Shown piece after piece: positions 7,680 through 15,925 of a stretch of 64,000 nucleotides of DNA; position 1 is the first letter of the stretch, and the number at the start of each line of letters is the position of its first letter. The notes under the pieces were generated by a model, which saw only the letters and a program-made list of their open reading frames with translations, was not told where the DNA came from and ran no database searches. The position numbers and the translations under genes are program-made. Source of the stretch: Sulfurimonas crateris (GTDB taxonomy: Bacteria; Campylobacterota; Campylobacteria; Campylobacterales; Sulfurimonadaceae); NCBI RefSeq assembly GCF_005217605.1, contig NZ_SZPX01000004.1, forward strand, positions 1 to 64,000, given 5' to 3'.

Positions 7680-8972
7680 GTGGGTCTGCTCAGCTGGGGA
7701 ATGTTTCCAAAAATCATCACTAAAAAATTCTCTCTAAGAGATAGAGCTGCTTTAAAGAGCTATATAGAAGAAACGGACGAGTTCATCCCTTACGGAAACG
7801 GCAGAAGCTACGGTGATGGCGCACTAAATGAAAACATCCTACATGTAAAACCCTATAACAACTTTTTGGCTTTTGATGAAGAAAACGGACTTCTTACATG
7901 TCAAGCGGGCGTTCTTTTGAGCGAGATTTTAGACTCGGTTGTAAAGCGCGGCTGGTTTTTAAAGGTAACTCCCGGAACAAAACTCATTACAGTTGGCGGA
8001 GCGATCGCAAGCGACGTTCACGGCAAAAACCACCATGTAGAGGGGTGTTTTAGCGAGTGTGTCGAAGAGTTTAGCATCATGCTGCCAAGCGGCGAGACAG
8101 AAATTTGTAAAAAAGGGGACGAGCTTTTTTATGCAACTTGCGGAGGGATGGGGCTTACGGGCGTTATTTTGAGTGCGACAATCAGCCTTAAAAAGATCAA
8201 CTCCAAAAATATACGTCAGACAACCATCAAGACAAAAAACCTCCAAGAGACCTTTGAAGCCTTTGAAAAATATCAAGATATGCCCTACTCCGTCGCATGG
8301 ATAGACTGCTTGGCAAAAGATGAGGAGCTTGGAAAGTGTCTGCTTATGGTAGGCGATTTTGCGGATGACGGCGACTTGGATTACAGAAGCAAAAAAAAGC
8401 TCTCCATCCCTTTTAACTTCCCCTCATTCGCACTCAACAACCTGAGCGTAAAGGCTTTTAACTGGCTCTACTACGCAAAAGCAAAAGATGGCACCTCAAA
8501 ACAGAAAGTGGACATCGACACATTTTTTTATCCACTTGACGCTATTAGCAACTGGAACAGGATCTACGGCAAGGGCGGTTTTACGCAGTACCAGTTCATC
8601 CTTCCAAAAGAGCATAGTTACGAGGGGTTAAAAGAGATACTGACAAAAATCTCAGACTCAGGAAAAGGGTCATTTTTGGCGGTCTTGAAACTCTACGGCA
8701 AAGCAAATGAGAACTATCTCTCTTTTCCTCTTGAAGGCTATTCGCTCGCGCTTGACTTTAAGATAGAGGACGGGCTTTTTGAGCTTTTAGAGGCTCTTGA
8801 TGAAGTGGTCGTTAAATATGGCGGCAGGATCTACCTTACAAAAGATGTCCGTGTAAGTCGTGAGACCTTTGAGAAAGGGTATGAGAAAATAGATAAATTT
8901 AGAGAGTTTAGAAGAGAAAACGGTATGGATAAAAAATTAAATTCACTGCAGTCAAAAAGGGTTCAAATATGA
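7680..8972 (+). CDS. dprE1: DprE1-like FAD-dependent polyprenylphosphoryl-ribose 2'-oxidase
   Basis: 430 residues, VAO/FAD_binding_4 fold. The FAD-binding PYGNGRSYGDGA (37-48) and GGAIASDVHGKNHH (106-119) match the DprE1 flavin loop, where the first His is used for covalent or close FAD contact. The C-terminal YLTKD (385-389) carries the Lys equivalent to mycobacterial Lys418. By eye, Ala357 in GYSLALDF aligns with the mycobacterial Cys387 that covalent benzothiazinones attack; the 31-residue spacing to the Lys is the same. The start is GTG 7680, two bases after the GtrA stop. The product would be the 2-keto lipid-ribose intermediate. Confidence 0.88.
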   Translation: MGLLSWGMFPKIITKKFSLRDRAALKSYIEETDEFIPYGNGRSYGDGALNENILHVKPYNNFLAFDEENGLLTCQAGVLLSEILDSVVKRGWFLKVTPGTKLITVGGAIASDVHGKNHHVEGCFSECVEEFSIMLPSGETEICKKGDELFYATCGGMGLTGVILSATISLKKINSKNIRQTTIKTKNLQETFEAFEKYQDMPYSVAWIDCLAKDEELGKCLLMVGDFADDGDLDYRSKKKLSIPFNFPSFALNNLSVKAFNWLYYAKAKDGTSKQKVDIDTFFYPLDAISNWNRIYGKGGFTQYQFILPKEHSYEGLKEILTKISDSGKGSFLAVLKLYGKANENYLSFPLEGYSLALDFKIEDGLFELLEALDEVVVKYGGRIYLTKDVRVSRETFEKGYEKIDKFREFRRENGMDKKLNSLQSKRVQI

Positions 8973-9700
8973 GTTACGTACTAATAATAGGCGCAAAAAG
9001 CGATATCGCCAAAGAGGTGGCACGCATCTATGCAAAAAACGGCTACAACATCTATCTTGCAGCCAGAGAGAGTGACTCTTTGGAGGATTTAAAACAAGAT
9101 ATTGAGACAAGAAGCGGAGTTGACGTAAAGCTAAAAGAGTTTGACATAACGGCTTACGAAACGCATGAGGATTTTTACGCTTCGCTTGAAGAGAAACCGC
9201 TAGGTGTAATCGTGGTCTCTGGTTATATGCCAGAGCAAAAGAGTGCGCAAAAGAGCTGGGATGAGACTCTAAGAGCCATAAATGTAAACTATACCGGTGC
9301 GGTCAGCATACTAAACATTGTCGCGAACGATTTTGAGAAAGAGAGACGCGGTTTTATCGTAGGTGTAAGCTCTGTTGCAGGAGACAGAGGCAGAAAAGCA
9401 AACTATATCTACGGAAGCTCAAAGGCTGCTTTTAGCGCCTACTTGAGCGGTCTTAGAAACAGGCTTTATGAGAGCGGTGTGGAGGTTCTTACCGTAAAAC
9501 CGGGATTTGTCGCTACTAAAATGACCGAAAACCTAGATCTACCTGAGAACTTAACCGCAGAGCCGTGCAATGTCGCCGAAGATATTTTTAGTGCTCAGCA
9601 AAAGGGCAGAAATACTCTTTATACAAAACCGATCTGGTTTTTTATCATGCTTATCATCAAGCATATTCCAGAATTTATATTTAAAAAAATGAGCATATGA
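8969..9700 (+). CDS. dprE2: DprE2-like SDR, polyprenylphosphoryl-2-ketoribose reductase
   Basis: A 243-residue short-chain dehydrogenase with GAKSDIA as its nucleotide loop (8-14), the unusual form seen in DprE2 rather than TGxxxGxG. The catalytic Ser is in GVSSVAGDRG and the YxxxK pair in YGSSK; a hydrophobic tail (WFFIMLIIKHIPEFIF) could dock it at the membrane. With the upstream oxidase it would finish epimerising C2 of lipid-linked ribose to arabinose. ATG overlaps the oxidase stop by four bases. Confidence 0.88.
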   Translation: MSYVLIIGAKSDIAKEVARIYAKNGYNIYLAARESDSLEDLKQDIETRSGVDVKLKEFDITAYETHEDFYASLEEKPLGVIVVSGYMPEQKSAQKSWDETLRAINVNYTGAVSILNIVANDFEKERRGFIVGVSSVAGDRGRKANYIYGSSKAAFSAYLSGLRNRLYESGVEVLTVKPGFVATKMTENLDLPENLTAEPCNVAEDIFSAQQKGRNTLYTKPIWFFIMLIIKHIPEFIFKKMSI

Positions 9701-11172
9701 TACAGAACTACAAAAAAGAGGTAACGCTTCTTGGGGCTATTTTTGCCCTTAAACTTCTTATTTTAACGCTACTTCCGCTAACGGGAGATGAAGCCTACTT
9801 CATAAAGTGGGCTGACAATCTAAGTATGGGTTACTATGACCATCCGCCAATGGTGGGCTGGGTAATATACCTTATGAGCCATATTGCAGACTCTCACATC
9901 TTTTTTAGGCTCTTTGCGGTTGTGACCACATTTGTGGCGGCTTTTGTCATCTATAAGATTGCCCTGCTTTATAACGTGGATGAGAAAAAAGCTCTCTTTA
10001 CATCGTTTATTTTTCTGGCTTCTCCGGTAGACGTTCTGCTCTCACTGATGACCAACGATGTTGCCCTGCTCTTTTTTAGCTCACTCGGAACCCTGTTTCT
10101 GCTCTATTCGCTTGAGAAGAGAGAGTGGTTTGGCTATGCGCTTTTAGCAGGTGTGTTTCTTGGTTCTGCATTTTTAAGTAAATATTTTGCCATCTTTTTG
10201 CTCTTCTCTCTTCTTGTTTTTACTCTTCTCATCTACAAAACAAAAGCGATAAAGAGTGTTTTGGTTGTGAGTGTTATTGTATCCCTCTTTATCGCTCAAA
10301 ATCTCTATTTTAACTACAACAGCTGCTGGAACAACATACTCTTTAACTTTTTTGCAAGAACACAAGACAGCAGCTATAACATAGGAAGTGTTCTTGGCTA
10401 TTTTGGGCTGATTCTCTACATTTTAACTCCGTGGGGAGCCTACTATCTCTTTAAAACAGAGTTTGAAAAAATAACACTCTTTAAACTTCTGCTCTCAATT
10501 TTAGGCGTAGCTTTTTTTATCTTTTTAATAGTCTCGCTTAAAAACAAGATCGGACTTCACTGGTTTTTGATATTTATTCCATATATTTTTCTACTCTTTG
10601 CTTTTTTACAAAACGAAAAACAGCTCAAACTATTTAGATACAACGCTATTTTTACATTTGTTCATGCGGCTATTCTTATCACTATTTTACTGCTTCCGAC
10701 CTCTATTTTAAAGGAGCACAAAAAGTACTCGGACATTGTTATGTATACTCAGCCAAAAGCACTCTGCGGTGAACTTGAGAAATTTGATGATGAGAGGATC
10801 TTTACCTACAGCTACTCAACTGCCTCACTTCTCTCCCACTACTGTCAAAGAGATATTACGGTTCTCTTTAACAACTCAAAGTACGGCCGCTTAGATGACA
10901 AGCTCTTTGACGTAAGAGATATAGCAGGCAAAGACATTACGCTCTTTAACAAAAGAGAGGTAAACTCCAAAGAGCTGCAAAATGTTTGTTCATCCTTTGA
11001 ATTAGACTCATTTGAAGTGGACGGTGCGACTTTTTACAGTGCAAAATGCATCGGTTTTGATTACGGTGAGTATAAAAAACGCTATCTTGACTTTCAAAAT
11101 GAGAATTTTTACAATATCCCGTCTTGGCTTCCCGTAGTAGCTTGCTATTTTAAAGAGAGGTATTATCAATGA
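9697..11172 (+). CDS. GT39-type polyprenyl-phosphate-sugar glycosyltransferase
   Basis: A 491-residue multi-pass membrane protein of about ten helices. The first periplasmic loop carries GDEAYFIKWADNLSMGYYDHPP, split as GDEAYF and GYYDHPP, a signature of the GT39/ArnT-like PMT superfamily whose donors are lipid-phosphate sugars. A periplasmic C-terminal domain of about 150 residues follows the last helix. In this operon the natural donor is polyprenyl-phosphoryl-arabinose; the acceptor (pilin, another protein, LPS or capsule) is unknown. It overlaps both neighbours by four bases. Confidence 0.85.
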   Translation: MIQNYKKEVTLLGAIFALKLLILTLLPLTGDEAYFIKWADNLSMGYYDHPPMVGWVIYLMSHIADSHIFFRLFAVVTTFVAAFVIYKIALLYNVDEKKALFTSFIFLASPVDVLLSLMTNDVALLFFSSLGTLFLLYSLEKREWFGYALLAGVFLGSAFLSKYFAIFLLFSLLVFTLLIYKTKAIKSVLVVSVIVSLFIAQNLYFNYNSCWNNILFNFFARTQDSSYNIGSVLGYFGLILYILTPWGAYYLFKTEFEKITLFKLLLSILGVAFFIFLIVSLKNKIGLHWFLIFIPYIFLLFAFLQNEKQLKLFRYNAIFTFVHAAILITILLLPTSILKEHKKYSDIVMYTQPKALCGELEKFDDERIFTYSYSTASLLSHYCQRDITVLFNNSKYGRLDDKLFDVRDIAGKDITLFNKREVNSKELQNVCSSFELDSFEVDGATFYSAKCIGFDYGEYKKRYLDFQNENFYNIPSWLPVVACYFKERYYQ

Positions 11173-11747
11173 ATCTAGCACTTTTTGATTTTGACGGCAC
11201 GCTCACTACAAAAGATTCGCTTGATGAGTTTTTAAAGCAGAGTGTCGGCATAAAAAAATATCTTCTCAATATGTTTCGCTTTCTCCCCTACTTTATACTC
11301 TGGCAGACAAAACTGATGAATAACGGTGTTGCAAAAGAGCATCTCTTTAGAATATTTTTCAAGGGGATGGATGAGGAGCTTTTTAAAAACAAAGCAAAAG
11401 AGTTCTCTCTCACAAAACTTGACTCAATAATCAATGAAGAGAGAATAAAAATATTAAGAGAACATCAGAAAAACGGTGACAGAGTTATCATCGTCTCAGC
11501 CTCGATGCAGTGCTGGCTTCAGCCTTGGTGTGACAAGGAAGGTGTCGAGCTTCTATGCACGCATTTAAAATTTGAAGATGGCAGTTTCAGCGGCAAGTTT
11601 TTAACCCCGAACTGCCACGGCATAGAAAAAGCAAATCGCATAAAAGCACACCTGAATATAGAGGAGTATGAAACAGTGCACGCATACGGAGACAGCTCAG
11701 GAGACAAAGAGATGCTCGCTCTTGCGCATAAAAGCACATTATATTAA
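11169..11747 (+). CDS. HAD-IB phosphatase, likely polyprenylphosphoryl-5-phosphoribose phosphatase
   Basis: 192 residues. HAD motif I is DFDGTLT (Asp8, Asp10), motif II SAS in VIIVSAS, and motif IV YGDSSGDKEM, the SerB-like HAD-IB pattern; a hydrophobic insert after motif I (LLNMFRFLPYFILW) may touch the membrane. In mycobacteria a phosphatase must remove the 5-phosphate between the UbiA and DprE1 steps; this gene, last in the coupled operon, could provide that step from another fold. That assignment is inference. It ends at 11747 without an obvious terminator. Confidence 0.8.
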   Translation: MNLALFDFDGTLTTKDSLDEFLKQSVGIKKYLLNMFRFLPYFILWQTKLMNNGVAKEHLFRIFFKGMDEELFKNKAKEFSLTKLDSIINEERIKILREHQKNGDRVIIVSASMQCWLQPWCDKEGVELLCTHLKFEDGSFSGKFLTPNCHGIEKANRIKAHLNIEEYETVHAYGDSSGDKEMLALAHKSTLY

Positions 11748-11800
11748 ATTTGTTTCAGCTCTATTGCCTTGTATATAAACTGCTCTTTACTTTTTTTTAG

Positions 11801-11806
11801 TATAAT
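11801..11806 (+). promoter_or_regulatory. Promoter upstream of pyrD
   Basis: A perfect TATAAT follows a run of eight T and lies 31 bases before the pyrD ATG. No standard -35 is present at the right spacing, normal for this phylum. Confidence 0.55.
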
Positions 11807-11836
11807 CACTCCATTTTAAAGGTAAAAGAGAACCTC

Positions 11837-12895
11837 ATGATAGATTATCAAACCATTAAACCTTGGCTGTTTAAGCTCCAACCTGAGAGCGCTCACCATC
11901 TTGCAGAGTTTGCACTTAGATTGCCAAATATCTGCCAAATACCTTTCAATCCGTTTCTGGAGTCTCACTTTGTTACAAACGAGATTTTAAAACAGGAGCT
12001 CTTTGGGCGTACTTTTTTAAACCCGATCGGTCTTGGTGCGGGTTTTGATAAAAATGCGACCATGATCCGCGGTATGCAGATATTGGGATTTGGCTTTACA
12101 GAGATCGGAACCGTTACTCCTAAGCCTCAAGAGGGAAATCCAAAGCCTAGAATGTTTCGCCATATTGAGGAGCGCAGCATTCAAAATGCGATGGGCTTCA
12201 ACAATGACGGACTGCTCAAAGTTCAGCGAAGACTAAAAGAGCGCTACCCTTTTACAACACCTATAGGGATAAACATAGGCAAAAACAAGGTCACACCTGA
12301 AGCCGAAGCTATCAACGACTACACGACTCTTATAAAAGCGCTTCATGAGCTGGGTGATTATATGGTTATCAACATCTCATCTCCAAACACTCCTGGGCTT
12401 CGTGATCTGCAAAACGAAGAATTTATAACGAGACTTTTTGAAGAAGCTAAGGCGATAACCACAAAGCCGATTTTGTTAAAAATTGCGCCCGACATGAGCA
12501 AAGAGGATGCGGTAGCACTCACAACACTTGCGGTAGAAAAAGGGGCTGATGGCATTATTGCGACAAATACTACCATTGACTACTCGCTTGTAAAAGAGCC
12601 AAAAGATATAGGCGGGCTTAGCGGTGCGGTTCTTTGTGAGAAGAGCTTTGAGATATTTGAAGCGGTTGCAAAAGAGCTTTACGGCAAAACGACACTTATC
12701 TCGGTCGGCGGCATCGACTCTGCTAAAGAAGCATACAGACGCATAAAAGCGGGAGCTTCTCTTGTTCAGATATATAGCGGTCTCATCTTCGGCGGACCCG
12801 ATATGATAAAAGAGATAAACTTGGAGCTTACAGAGCTCATCCGTGCAGACGGCTACACAAACATAACCCAAGCGATAGGTGCGGATAGAAAATAG
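11837..12895 (+). CDS. pyrD: Dihydroorotate dehydrogenase (quinone), class 2
   Basis: A 352-residue membrane-associated flavoenzyme that oxidises dihydroorotate to orotate in pyrimidine synthesis and passes electrons to quinone. The N-terminal helices (residues 1-45, WLFKLQPESAHHLAEF) are the class 2 membrane-docking extension. FMN and substrate motifs follow: NPIGLGAGFDKN, NAMGFNNDG, NISSPNTPGLR and the C-terminal SVGGI plus LVQIYSGLIFGGP. The start ATG has AAGAG upstream. The next gene begins one base after its stop. Confidence 0.96.
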   Translation: MIDYQTIKPWLFKLQPESAHHLAEFALRLPNICQIPFNPFLESHFVTNEILKQELFGRTFLNPIGLGAGFDKNATMIRGMQILGFGFTEIGTVTPKPQEGNPKPRMFRHIEERSIQNAMGFNNDGLLKVQRRLKERYPFTTPIGINIGKNKVTPEAEAINDYTTLIKALHELGDYMVINISSPNTPGLRDLQNEEFITRLFEEAKAITTKPILLKIAPDMSKEDAVALTTLAVEKGADGIIATNTTIDYSLVKEPKDIGGLSGAVLCEKSFEIFEAVAKELYGKTTLISVGGIDSAKEAYRRIKAGASLVQIYSGLIFGGPDMIKEINLELTELIRADGYTNITQAIGADRK

Positions 12896-12896
12896 C

Positions 12897-14195
12897 ATGA
12901 AATTTTTCTTAGCACTCGCACTCATCACAGGAGCATTAATGGCATCATCACTACCAAAATATGAAACAAAAACACTTAAAAACGGTCTGCAGATCGTTGT
13001 CATCCCCCTAAAAAACAACACAAACGTCATTAGCACCGACATTTTCTACAAAGTAGGAAGCAGAAACGAGGTCATGGGTAAAACAGGGATCGCCCATATG
13101 CTCGAACATATGAACTTCAAATCTACAAAAAACCTAGATGCGGGAGAGTTTGACAAAGAGGTAAAAAGCGTTGGAGGGGTAAACAACGCCTCTACAAGTT
13201 TTGACTATACTCACTACTACATCAAATCAAGCACGCTAAATCTTGATAAATCAATTGAACTCTACGCTGAACTTATGCAAAACCTAAATCTAAAAGATAA
13301 AGAGTTTCAGCCTGAGCGCGACGTAGTAGCCGAAGAGAGACGCTGGAGAACGGAGAACTCTCCGCTTGGGTATCTCTACTTTGCACTCTTTAACAATGCT
13401 TATGTTTACCACCCTTACCACTGGACGCCTATCGGGTTTATGAATGACATTCAGACTTGGACGCTCAAAGACATCAAGGATTTTCACAAAACGTACTATC
13501 AGCCAAACAATGCCATTTTGATGGTAACAGGCGACGTTGATCCAAAAGAGGTCTTTAAAAAGGCTAAAAAAAGATTTGGGCATATTAAAAACAAAGCTGA
13601 GATTCCTGAGTTTAAATTTGTAGAGCCTGAGCAAGACGGTCCAAAAAGAGTGCTTCTAAAAAGAGATAGTGAGGTGGAGATGATCGCCATAGCCTTTCAC
13701 ATACCCGACTTTAAGCATGAAGACCAAGTAACCTTAAGTGCGATATCCGAGATATTATACTCAGGTAAAAGCTCAAGACTATACAAAGAGCTGATGGACA
13801 AAAAGCATCTTGTAAACAGCGTTTACGCATACAATATGGAAAATATCGACCCGGGTCTATTTATATTTTTAGCGACCTGCAACCCCGGAGTAAAAGCCGA
13901 AGATGTTGAACGTGAGCTTATAAAACAGATTGAACTCATAAAGAACAAGCCTGTAACTCAAAAAGAGCTTGAGAAGGTAAAGATCAACTCCAAAGCGGAC
14001 TTCATCTACTCTCTTGAGAGCTCCACTTCTGTAGCAAACCTATTTGGAAGCTACCTTGTGCGCGGAGACCTTACACCGCTTTTGACCTATGAGGAAAATA
14101 TTGAAAAGATCAGTCAGGAAAAAGTACAAGAAGTCGCAAAAAAGTACTTCGATTTTGACAGATCAACAACGCTAATTTTAAAGAAAGGGAACTAA
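12897..14195 (+). CDS. Periplasmic M16-family zinc peptidase
   Basis: 432 residues. I place the start at ATG 12897, which gives a clean signal peptide (MKFFLALALITGALMASS); an in-frame GTG at 12879 would put six extra residues before it. The inverted zinc motif HMLEH is at 67-71, and Glu147 in VVAEERRW completes HxxEH-x75-E. The second half is the M16 C-domain with RLYKELMDKK. Secreted M16 proteins of this size usually degrade peptides in the periplasm. It sits between pyrD and dapA with almost no spacing. Confidence 0.9.
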   Translation: MKFFLALALITGALMASSLPKYETKTLKNGLQIVVIPLKNNTNVISTDIFYKVGSRNEVMGKTGIAHMLEHMNFKSTKNLDAGEFDKEVKSVGGVNNASTSFDYTHYYIKSSTLNLDKSIELYAELMQNLNLKDKEFQPERDVVAEERRWRTENSPLGYLYFALFNNAYVYHPYHWTPIGFMNDIQTWTLKDIKDFHKTYYQPNNAILMVTGDVDPKEVFKKAKKRFGHIKNKAEIPEFKFVEPEQDGPKRVLLKRDSEVEMIAIAFHIPDFKHEDQVTLSAISEILYSGKSSRLYKELMDKKHLVNSVYAYNMENIDPGLFIFLATCNPGVKAEDVERELIKQIELIKNKPVTQKELEKVKINSKADFIYSLESSTSVANLFGSYLVRGDLTPLLTYEENIEKISQEKVQEVAKKYFDFDRSTTLILKKGN

Positions 14196-15089
14196 ATGAA
14201 TATAGTTACAGGTTCAACAACTGCACTCATCACTCCGTTTAAAAATGGAAAGCTCGATGAGCAAACATATGCAGACCTGATAAAAAGACAGATCAAAAAC
14301 GGCATAAATGCGGTATGCCCTGTGGGAACGACAGGAGAGAGCGCTACTCTTACATACGAAGAGGATAAAAGATGCATGGAGATAGCTGTAGAAGTATGCC
14401 GCGGAACCGATACAAAAGTTCTTGCAGGTGCGGGTAGCAACTCTACAGCAGAGGCCATAGAAGCAGCAAAAACAGCTCAAAAATGCGGTGTTGACGCGAT
14501 ATTCTCAGTTGCTCCGTACTATGTAAAACCGTCTCAAGAAGGACTATACCAGCACTATAAAAGCATTGCCGAAGCTGTTCCTGAACTGCCGTTTATGCTC
14601 TATAACGTTCCTGGTCGCACGGTGGTAGATATAACTGCCGACACTGTTATAAGACTCTTTGACGACGTTAAAAATATCTACGGCATAAAAGAGGCTACCG
14701 GAAGTCTTGAGAGAAGCGTTGAACTGCTCTCACGCAGACCCGAGCTTAAAGTATTTAGCGGAGATGATGCTATAGACTACCCTATCCTTGCAAACGGCGG
14801 AGCGGGCATAACATCCGTTACGGCAAACCTGCTTCCTGATCTAAAGAGCGAGCTTGTACGCCTAGCTCTTAGCGGAGACTACAAAGGTTCAAAAGCTATA
14901 AATGACAAACTTTTCCCTATTAATAAAGCGCTATTTTTAGAGTCAAACCCGATCATGATAAAAGCGGCGATGTATATTGCAGGACTTATAAAGACACTGG
15001 AGTACAGACTTCCTCTTGTTGCACCGAGTGCACAAAATATGAAGATACTCGAAGAAGTTATGAAAAATTACGAAATAAAGGGACTGTAA
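14196..15089 (+). CDS. dapA: 4-Hydroxy-tetrahydrodipicolinate synthase
   Basis: 297 residues, TIM barrel. It condenses pyruvate with aspartate semialdehyde, entering the lysine/diaminopimelate pathway. The Schiff-base Lys165 is in YGIKEATG, Tyr136 in MLYNVPGRT, and the Thr pair in PVGTTGESATL (42-52). AAAGGGA precedes the ATG, which directly follows the M16 stop codon. Length and motifs are normal. Confidence 0.97.
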   Translation: MNIVTGSTTALITPFKNGKLDEQTYADLIKRQIKNGINAVCPVGTTGESATLTYEEDKRCMEIAVEVCRGTDTKVLAGAGSNSTAEAIEAAKTAQKCGVDAIFSVAPYYVKPSQEGLYQHYKSIAEAVPELPFMLYNVPGRTVVDITADTVIRLFDDVKNIYGIKEATGSLERSVELLSRRPELKVFSGDDAIDYPILANGGAGITSVTANLLPDLKSELVRLALSGDYKGSKAINDKLFPINKALFLESNPIMIKAAMYIAGLIKTLEYRLPLVAPSAQNMKILEEVMKNYEIKGL

Positions 15090-15090
15090 A

Positions 15091-15858
15091 ATGAAGGGGA
15101 AAACTCTATTTGTAAGCGGCGGAACTCGCGGAATAGGCAAAGCTATCGTATATGCTTTTGCCGCAAAAGGGTGTGATGTGGCATTTACATATGCGACAAA
15201 AGGGGATACCGCAAGCGAGATAATTGCAGACGTTGAGTCAAAATACGGCGTAAAAGCTCGTGCCTATTTACTTAATATTCTTGAACCGGATACCTATAAA
15301 GATGTCTACGCGGAATTTGACAAAGATTTTGATAGACTCGACTTTTTTATATCAAACGCTATTATCTCAGGCCGTGCGGTTGTAGGCGGATTTGGTCCGT
15401 TTATGAGACTAAAGCCAAAGGGCCTTAACAACATCTATATTGCAACAGTTGACGCTTTTGTCGTAGGCGCTCAAGAAGCGGCTAAGAGAATGGAGAAAAC
15501 GGGCGGCGGAAGCATCATCAGCATGAGCTCAACAGGAAATCTGGTCTACACACCAAACTATGCCGGTCACGGTACGAACAAAGCCGCTGTAGAGGCGATG
15601 GTTCGTTATGCGGCAGCTGAACTTGGCGAGAAAAATATCAGAGTAAATGCAGTAAGCGGCGGACCTATTGACACAGATGCGCTTAAGGCTTTTCCTAACT
15701 ATGAAGAGGTAAAGAGCGAGGTCGTTAAACGCTCTCCGTTATCTCGCATGGGAGAAGCTGAGGATCTAACGGGCGCTTGTCTTTTCCTGTGCGGCAATGA
15801 ATCTTCATGGCTTACAGGGCAGACGATCGTTGTTGACGGTGGAACTACTTTTCAGTAA
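15091..15858 (+). CDS. SDR-family enoyl-ACP reductase, FabL-like
   Basis: 255 residues with cofactor loop SGGTRGIGKA (9-18) and C-terminal GQTIVVDGG. The active site is Tyr157 in NYAGHGTNK with Lys164, that is Tyr-x6-Lys, the spacing of enoyl-ACP reductases (FabI/FabL) and not the Tyr-x3-Lys of 3-ketoacyl reductases. The classical T-G-x3-G-x-G loop is FabL-like; FabI has a different one. It would do the last reduction of each fatty acid elongation round. One base separates it from dapA. Confidence 0.8.
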   Translation: MKGKTLFVSGGTRGIGKAIVYAFAAKGCDVAFTYATKGDTASEIIADVESKYGVKARAYLLNILEPDTYKDVYAEFDKDFDRLDFFISNAIISGRAVVGGFGPFMRLKPKGLNNIYIATVDAFVVGAQEAAKRMEKTGGGSIISMSSTGNLVYTPNYAGHGTNKAAVEAMVRYAAAELGEKNIRVNAVSGGPIDTDALKAFPNYEEVKSEVVKRSPLSRMGEAEDLTGACLFLCGNESSWLTGQTIVVDGGTTFQ

Positions 15859-15925
15859 CCTATACCCTTTATGAGTAGATGTTTTTGAAAAAAATATTTA
15901 CTCAGATGATGTTATCATCCACTCT

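Noticed and set aside
12476-13042. Long open frame antisense to pyrD and the M16 gene
   Set aside because: No recognisable protein features, and both genes opposite are well supported; treated as a shadow frame.
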